Below, in pieces: positions 42,863-47,598 of a stretch of 47,598 nt of DNA (the first letter of the stretch is position 1; each line of letters begins with the position of its first letter). The position numbers and the translations under genes were made by a program. The notes under the pieces were generated by a model. It ran no database searches. It was not told the DNA's origin and worked only from the letters and a program-made list of their open reading frames with translations. Where the stretch lies: positions 1 through 47,598 of the forward strand of contig JAGIAK010000008.1 of the NCBI GenBank assembly GCA_017744855.1, given 5' to 3'. This DNA is from Microbacterium sp. Its GTDB lineage: Bacteria; Actinomycetota; Actinomycetes; Actinomycetales; Microbacteriaceae.

Positions 42863-43984
42863 ATGACCACCATCCTCCGAGCCGCGGACTCCGCTGGCCT
42901 CCTCCGCATCGTCCCCTCTCTCGCCGGCTTCACACCGCGGAACAGCCTCGTGCTGCTCCCGTTCCATGGCTCTCGCACCTACGGCGCGATGCGGATCGAC
43001 CTGCCCTCGCCGTCGACCAGTCTGGTTCCGTACGCCGAGACGGCGATCGATCTCGTCACCCGAGTCGGCGGAGCGGATGCCGTAGCCGTCATCGTGTACG
43101 CCGACTCGGGCACCGAGCACACGCACGACGGCCTCGTCCTCCCCCACGACGTGCTGATGGACGAGGTCCTCGGGTGTGCCGAGGACGCAGGACTGCGTGT
43201 CGCCGACGCGCTCTGCGCCCTGCCGCACGGCTGGGCGAGCTACCTCGACGACGATCCGGAGATCGCCCCGTACGACGATTCGACTCCGCCCGCCGTCCCC
43301 GGTCTCGGGGATGTGACGGGCGACCAGCTCGCGGGAACGGCGCTGCCGCGTGTCGGTCTCGCGGTCGCCGAGCGCGTCGGGAGGGCCTTCCGGTCGCTCG
43401 AGGCGGGGATGTGCGGCGTCGGGCAGAACGCGTCCACGACCCGAGACTCCCCCGCGTCCGCGGCCCTCGCGTTGCTCGACGACCCTCCAGCGCTCGTGGA
43501 ACGCGTGCTCGATGCCCCCGATACCCTCCCCACGTCGGAGACGGCGGCTCTGCTGTGGTGCCTGAGTCGTCCGCTGCTGCGCGACGCGGCACTCACCCAG
43601 TGGGCGACGGATCTCAGCGACGGCCGTCGTGCCCTTGCTGCACAGCTCGCCTGCGCCGATGCCGGCGTACCCGTCCCCGAGCGCGTCGCTCGGGTGTTCG
43701 TCGGCCACGGCCCCACGCCCGATCCCGATCGTCTCCGCCTGGCGCTGACGGCCGTGCGGTGGATCGTCGCCGCGGCCCCGCGGTCGGCGAGGCCTGGTCC
43801 GCTCGCTGCAGCGGCCTGGCTCTCCTGGGCGCTCGGCCGCGCGACGCACGCCGGGCACTATCTCGGGATGGCTCTCGAGATAGACCCGGAGCACGGGCTG
43901 GCCGGAGTGCTGTCGACGATGCTCCGCTCCGCACCGCTGCCGGAGTGGGCGTTCCGCCGAGGTCCGGTCGCGGCGGCTACTTGA
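42863..43984 (+). CDS. DUF4192 domain-containing protein
   Basis: 373 residues, cytosolic. The N-terminal LLRIVPSLAGFTPRNSLVLL block with GAMRIDLP and LALVVYAD-like strand (AVAVIVYADSG) defines DUF4192, an actinobacterial family of unknown function; the C-terminal half is helical and TPR-like (AAAWLSWALGRATHAGHYLGMALEIDPEHG region). The ATG at 42863 begins MTTILRAA. Its stop overlaps the 3' end of lysS by 8 nt on the opposite strand. Confidence 0.85.
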   Translation: MTTILRAADSAGLLRIVPSLAGFTPRNSLVLLPFHGSRTYGAMRIDLPSPSTSLVPYAETAIDLVTRVGGADAVAVIVYADSGTEHTHDGLVLPHDVLMDEVLGCAEDAGLRVADALCALPHGWASYLDDDPEIAPYDDSTPPAVPGLGDVTGDQLAGTALPRVGLAVAERVGRAFRSLEAGMCGVGQNASTTRDSPASAALALLDDPPALVERVLDAPDTLPTSETAALLWCLSRPLLRDAALTQWATDLSDGRRALAAQLACADAGVPVPERVARVFVGHGPTPDPDRLRLALTAVRWIVAAAPRSARPGPLAAAAWLSWALGRATHAGHYLGMALEIDPEHGLAGVLSTMLRSAPLPEWAFRRGPVAAAT

Positions 43985-45500
43985 CCAGGGGGAAGAGGAT
44001 GGTCTCGCGGATGCCGAGCCCCGTGATCGCCATGAGCAGGCGGTCGATCCCCATCCCCATTCCACCGGACGGCGGCATGCCGTGCTCGAGTGCGCGCAGG
44101 AACTCCTCGTCGATCGGCATGGCCTCGACGTCACCCCGCGCGGCAAGCTTGGCCTGCTCGACGAAGCGCTCGCGCTGGATCACCGGGTCGACGAGCTCGG
44201 AGTATCCCGTCGCCAGCTCGAACCCACGGATGTACAGGTCCCACTTCTCGACCACACCGGCGATCGAGCGGTGCTCGCGCACGAGCGGAGACGTGTCGAC
44301 CGGGAAGTCCATGACGAACGTCGGACGCACGAGGTCGCCCTTGACGAAGTGCTCCCACAGCTCCTCGACCAGCTTGCCGTGCGTGGCCTGCGGAGGGAGG
44401 TCGACGCCGTTCTCCTCGGCGAAGGCGATGAGGTCCTCCACCGAGTCCTGCGGGGTCACCGTGCGCCCGGACGCCTCGGAGAGCGACTCGTACATCGAGA
44501 TGCGGTCCCACTCGCCGCCGAGGTCGTACTCGGTACCGTCGGCCCAGGTCACGGTGGTCGAGCCCGAGACCGCGATGGCGGCCTTCTGCACGAGCTCCTG
44601 CGTCAGCGCGGCCATCTGGTTGTAGTCGCCGTACGCCTGGTAGGCCTCCAGCATCGCGAACTCGGGGCTGTGCGTGGAGTCGGCGCCCTCGTTGCGGAAG
44701 TTGCGGTTGATCTCGAACACGCGCTCGATGCCGCCGACGACGGCACGCTTCAGGTAGAGCTCCGGTGCGATACGCAGGTAGAGCTCGGTGTCGAACGCGT
44801 TCGAGTGGGTGACGAAGGGGCGGGCGGAGGCGCCGCCGTGCTGCACCTGCAGCATGGGGGTCTCCACCTCGAGGTAGTCGTGCTCGGTGAAGGTGGCGCG
44901 GAGGCTGGCGTTGACGGCGGCACGCGCGCGCACGGTGGTGCGAGCCTGCTCGCGCACGATGAGGTCGAGGAACCGACTGCGCACCCGGCCCTCCTCGCTC
45001 AGTTCGGCGTAGGCATTGGGCAGCGGGAGGATCGCCTTGGACGCGATCGCCCACCCGTCGGCCATGATCGACAGCTCGCCGCGGCGGCTGGCGATGACCT
45101 CGCCGTGCACGAAGACGTGGTCACCCAGGTCGACGTACTCCTTCCAGTCGGCGAGGGACTCCTCGCCGACGTTCGCGAGGGAGATCATCGCCTGGATGCG
45201 CGAGCCGTCGCCCGACTGCAGCGTCGCAAAGCACAGCTTGCCGGTGTTCCGGCTGAACACCACGCGACCGGCGACCCCGACCGAGACACCGGTCTCCTCG
45301 CCCGGCTCGAGCGAGTACTCGGCGACGAGGGAGGGGATGGTGTGCGTCACCGGCACGCCGACGGGGAACGCGCCGCCGCCGGCATCCGCGCGCTTCGCGA
45401 TCAGTCGCTCGCGCTTGGCGAGGCGCACGGCCTTCTGCTCGTGGACGTCCTCTTCGGTGGCGTCGGGGGTCTGCTCGGGCGCGGCGGACGCGTCAGTCAT
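43977..45500 (-). CDS. lysS: Lysyl-tRNA synthetase, class II
   Basis: 507 residues. N-terminal OB-fold anticodon domain (AGRVVFSRNTGKLCFATLQS), then the class II core: motif 2 in FEINRNFRNEGADSTHSPEF, motif 3 in GMGMGIDRLLMAITG. Charges tRNA-Lys. AAGGAG lies upstream of ATG 45500. Essential and intact. Follows the DUF2520 gene by 72 nt on the same strand. Confidence 0.97.
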   Translation of the reverse strand: MTDASAAPEQTPDATEEDVHEQKAVRLAKRERLIAKRADAGGGAFPVGVPVTHTIPSLVAEYSLEPGEETGVSVGVAGRVVFSRNTGKLCFATLQSGDGSRIQAMISLANVGEESLADWKEYVDLGDHVFVHGEVIASRRGELSIMADGWAIASKAILPLPNAYAELSEEGRVRSRFLDLIVREQARTTVRARAAVNASLRATFTEHDYLEVETPMLQVQHGGASARPFVTHSNAFDTELYLRIAPELYLKRAVVGGIERVFEINRNFRNEGADSTHSPEFAMLEAYQAYGDYNQMAALTQELVQKAAIAVSGSTTVTWADGTEYDLGGEWDRISMYESLSEASGRTVTPQDSVEDLIAFAEENGVDLPPQATHGKLVEELWEHFVKGDLVRPTFVMDFPVDTSPLVREHRSIAGVVEKWDLYIRGFELATGYSELVDPVIQRERFVEQAKLAARGDVEAMPIDEEFLRALEHGMPPSGGMGMGIDRLLMAITGLGIRETILFPLVK

Positions 45501-45572
45501 GTGCGGGGCTCCTTGAAAAGTCCCTGCCAGTTTACCGAGGTCCGCTCCCCGCCCGGATTCGGGACGGGAACG

Positions 45573-46277
45573 TCAGAGCAGCGGCGAGGGGTCCGAGGTA
45601 TCGCGCAGTGCGCGCTCGACGGTGGACTGGACGAGCGCGGAGAGGTACCCGCCGGGGTTCTCGACGCCGATGTCGCGCAACCGAGCCGTCGACTGGCCGA
45701 TGATCGATCGCGAGAACTCGGTCACCGTCTGGATCGCGTCGGCATATGCGGCCCGATCGCCCTCGGCGACGACGACCGGCTCGCATCCCATCTCGACAGC
45801 CAGTGCCTGGGCGATCGGCAGCACGGCGGGAGGCGCCGTCACCGCCGCGTACCCCGCCTGCAGCTGCCGCAGATCGATCGACGTGCCGGAGAAGGCGATC
45901 GCCGGATGCACCGCCAGCGGGATGGCGCCCCGTTCCGCGGCCGGACGCAGCACATCGATGCCGTGTGCCGGGTCGGTGTGCAGCACGAGCTGGCCGAGCT
46001 GCCACCCGCCGAGCTCCGCGATGCCGGCGACGAGTTCCGGCAGCTGCTCGTGCGGCACCGCGATCACCACGAGCTCGCTCCTGCGCACGACGTCGAGCGC
46101 GTCGAGCACCGGCACGCCGGGCAGCACGGCCGCAGCGCGCTCATCGTCCGATCCGCTCGTGATCCCCGTCACCGCGTGACCTGCGCCGGCGAGCGCGGCG
46201 CCGATGACGGGTCCGACCCGCCCCGCGCCGATGATCCCGACGCCGAGCCGACCGTCACGGCGCAGCGGATCACTCAC
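45573..46277 (-). CDS. Rossmann-fold DUF2520 protein
   Basis: 234 residues. The N-terminal NADP-binding motif VGIIGAGRVGPVIGAAL (about residues 12-28) and a VVIAVPHEQLPE block precede the C-terminal helical DUF2520 domain (from about 125, AIAFSGTSIDLRQLQ). Oxidoreductase or binding protein of unknown substrate; in relatives it lies near panC and lysS. GTG 46277 overlaps the previous stop by 8 nt, so translation is coupled. Confidence 0.88.
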   Translation of the reverse strand: MSDPLRRDGRLGVGIIGAGRVGPVIGAALAGAGHAVTGITSGSDDERAAAVLPGVPVLDALDVVRRSELVVIAVPHEQLPELVAGIAELGGWQLGQLVLHTDPAHGIDVLRPAAERGAIPLAVHPAIAFSGTSIDLRQLQAGYAAVTAPPAVLPIAQALAVEMGCEPVVVAEGDRAAYADAIQTVTEFSRSIIGQSTARLRDIGVENPGGYLSALVQSTVERALRDTSDPSPLL

Positions 46278-47598
46278 CGTTCGCGTCCGAGGTCGCAGGG
46301 GGCACGACCGGCGGCACAGGGGGCACGACCGGCGGCACAGGGGGCACGACCGGCGGGACGGGCGGAGCCGCCGGCGCCACGCCCGACGGGGCCACGTACG
46401 GCGGAGGCGGCGTGAACGCTCCGGGTGCGGGCGGCGTCGGTGTCGTCCCCGGAGCCTGGTGCCCCGACGGGGCGACGTACGGTGGAGGCGGCGTGAACGA
46501 TCCCGGCGCCGGAGGTGCGACCGGATATCCCGGAGGTGCCGGAGGTGCGACCGGATACCCCGGAGGCGTCGGCTGCACAGGCGCCGCAACGGGGAACCCC
46601 GGAGCGCCGGCCGTCTCGGCGTGCGCACCCCAGCGGTGGGTGTGGTCGAGGGAGGCGGCGCGCACCGCCGCGCGGCTCACACCGTCGAGCAGCGCCAGGG
46701 CGTCGTCGCGCTCCAGTCCAGAGAGAACGCCGGTGATCGGCCCCTGCACCGAGTGCACCTGCGCCCCCGACACCCGCTGCGCCCGGTCGATCGGCCCCTG
46801 GGCGAGCGAGACGCCCTGCAGCCGCGCGAGCGGGAAGATCGCGAGCTTCCGCCACACGGTGCCGCGTCGCAGCAGCACGCCGAACTCGGTGACCGCGTAG
46901 CCATGGCGCTTCCACGACAGCGGCCGGCGCCATCCGGCGCGGGCGGGCATGGTGCGGTACGGGTCTCCCGCCACCGGCCCGAGGATGCCGTGCTCCCACA
47001 CCAGCGGGATGTCGGCGGTCGGCGCGTCGGGAAGGATCAGCGCGAGCACGCGCTCCACGTCGGCCCGCTTTCCCACCGGCAGCACCACATTGAACTGCTG
47101 CGCGCTGCCCGACGACTGCTGCGATGCGCTCTTGCCGCTCATGCGGTTGATCTTGATGGTCCACCAGCCGAACGGACGCCACAGCAGCGACTGCGACACC
47201 TCGACGGCGAAGATGCGTCCAGGCGGCAGCGTCTCGGTGACCGTGGTCAGGAGGCCGTACGTGATCCGCACGCCATCGGGGGTCGGTGCGATCGAGTAGC
47301 GCAGCGACTTGGAGATCTGCGCCCAGGTGATGCCGATCACGGCGATCACGAGCGGGATCCCCATGCCGAGGCCGAGACCCACGCCGATGATGCCCGTCAC
47401 CGGAGCGTCGTCGAAGATCGCCCCGAACAGCACGCCGCCCATCGCGACGAGGAAGATCACCCCGAAGAACACGACCCACAGCACGGCGGCGATCAGCTGC
47501 GAACCGATCAGCCGCCCTGTCGGGATCTTCACGACGCTCTCCGGCGCGACGTCTGCGAGGTCGACTCCGGATATGAGGCTGTTCACCCCGCTGCCGAC
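46270..47598 (-). CDS. PH-domain (bPH2/YdbT-like) membrane protein with Pro-rich tail, N terminus outside window
   Basis: 443 in-frame codons are present and the frame is open to the window edge. A GTG at 47586 exists but the protein begins inside a domain boundary (VAPESVVKIPTGRL precedes a membrane pair), so one more bPH2 repeat probably lies upstream. Two membrane segments (IAAVLWVVFFGVIFLVAMGG, IIGVGLGLGMGIPLVIAVIG), a bPH2 domain (RYSIAPTPDGVRITYGLLTT), a second bPH2 (YAVTEFGVLLRRGTVWRKLA), then about 120 residues rich in Pro with repeated GYPVAPP, FTPPPPYVAPSG and PPVPPVV. YdbT relatives protect the envelope against stress; the tail may recruit SH3-like partners. Confidence 0.88.
   Translation of the reverse strand, partial: VGSGVNSLISGVDLADVAPESVVKIPTGRLIGSQLIAAVLWVVFFGVIFLVAMGGVLFGAIFDDAPVTGIIGVGLGLGMGIPLVIAVIGITWAQISKSLRYSIAPTPDGVRITYGLLTTVTETLPPGRIFAVEVSQSLLWRPFGWWTIKINRMSGKSASQQSSGSAQQFNVVLPVGKRADVERVLALILPDAPTADIPLVWEHGILGPVAGDPYRTMPARAGWRRPLSWKRHGYAVTEFGVLLRRGTVWRKLAIFPLARLQGVSLAQGPIDRAQRVSGAQVHSVQGPITGVLSGLERDDALALLDGVSRAAVRAASLDHTHRWGAHAETAGAPGFPVAAPVQPTPPGYPVAPPAPPGYPVAPPAPGSFTPPPPYVAPSGHQAPGTTPTPPAPGAFTPPPPYVAPSGVAPAAPPVPPVVPPVPPVVPPVPPVVPPATSDANGE
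46298..46356 (-). repeat. 21-bp tandem repeat coding the PPVPPVV tail
   Basis: Unit GGGGGCACGACCGGCGGCAC plus A, copies at 46298-46318 and 46319-46339 are identical and a third from 46340 is partial. Seven residues (PPVPPVV) per unit, in frame, so copy-number change would keep the reading frame. Confidence 0.9.

Noticed and set aside
40611-42866. 751-codon plus-strand open frame opposite cls and the lipoprotein
   Set aside because: Antisense to two clear genes, no domain, low-complexity Arg/His/Glu composition.
46298-46600. CRISPR-like repeated sequence
   Set aside because: The repeats are contiguous, in frame and encode Pro-rich peptide; there are no spacers.

Overview
The window looks like about 47.6 kb of ordinary chromosome from a high-GC Gram-positive bacterium, most likely a Microbacteriaceae member close to Microbacterium. 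The reasons are GC around 70 % (by eye), tRNA genes without an encoded CCA tail, an actinobacterial SufS-SufU pair, MetP with its tiny MetS partner, DUF1206 and DUF4192 proteins, and frequent GTG starts with 4-nt overlaps. No phage, insertion sequence, CRISPR array or rRNA is visible.

Layout. 0-3.3 kb: serine dehydratase (3' end off the window), then a two-gene operon of a carboxymuconolactone-decarboxylase-type protein and an ECF41-like sigma factor behind a recognisable ECF41-type promoter, then a small acidic protein. 3.3-10 kb: a stand-alone fumarate-reductase/succinate-dehydrogenase-type flavoprotein divergent from a LysR regulator, a patatin-like hydrolase, tRNA-Arg(ACG), a conserved unknown, an SDR oxidoreductase, and a coupled pair of small coiled-coil membrane protein plus secreted HELAH protein. 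10-12.7 kb: copper export (copZ-copA) behind a CsoR-type operator. 12.7-24.9 kb: FCD-GntR regulator with its own operator, Tat-exported HEAAH protein, F420/NADP-type oxidoreductase, tandem GNAT, sufS-sufU, LysE exporter, DUF1206, AraC-GyrI regulator, an unrecognised membrane protein, metP-metS, a 2-hydroxyacid dehydrogenase and a VOC protein.

24.9-34.5 kb is a sugar region: tRNA-Ser(GCT) flanked by a 52-bp direct repeat, a GH3 beta-glucosidase with a divergent TetR regulator, and a LacI-controlled alpha-glucoside-type cluster (lacI, GH13 glucosidase, binding lipoprotein, two permeases). The GH13 gene carries an in-frame TAA that separates the catalytic Asp from the acid/base Glu, so the transport genes look intact while the enzyme looks broken.

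34.5-47.6 kb: LytR-CpsA-Psr protein, tRNA-Ser(TGA), HAD phosphatase, serS, a SnoaL-like gene with a second ECF41-type promoter, another ECF sigma factor, a diacylglycerol-kinase-type lipid kinase, a lipoprotein with an internal duplication, cardiolipin synthase, a small membrane protein, DUF4192, lysS, a DUF2520 protein and a PH-domain membrane protein whose N terminus lies off the window.

The most interesting signals are the shared ECF41-type promoter at two loci 36 kb apart, the nonsense codon plus LacI operators in the glucosidase cluster, the duplicated tRNA-Ser end, two different exported HExxH proteins, and a strong excess of the heptamer GGATGCC/GGCATCC across the whole window.
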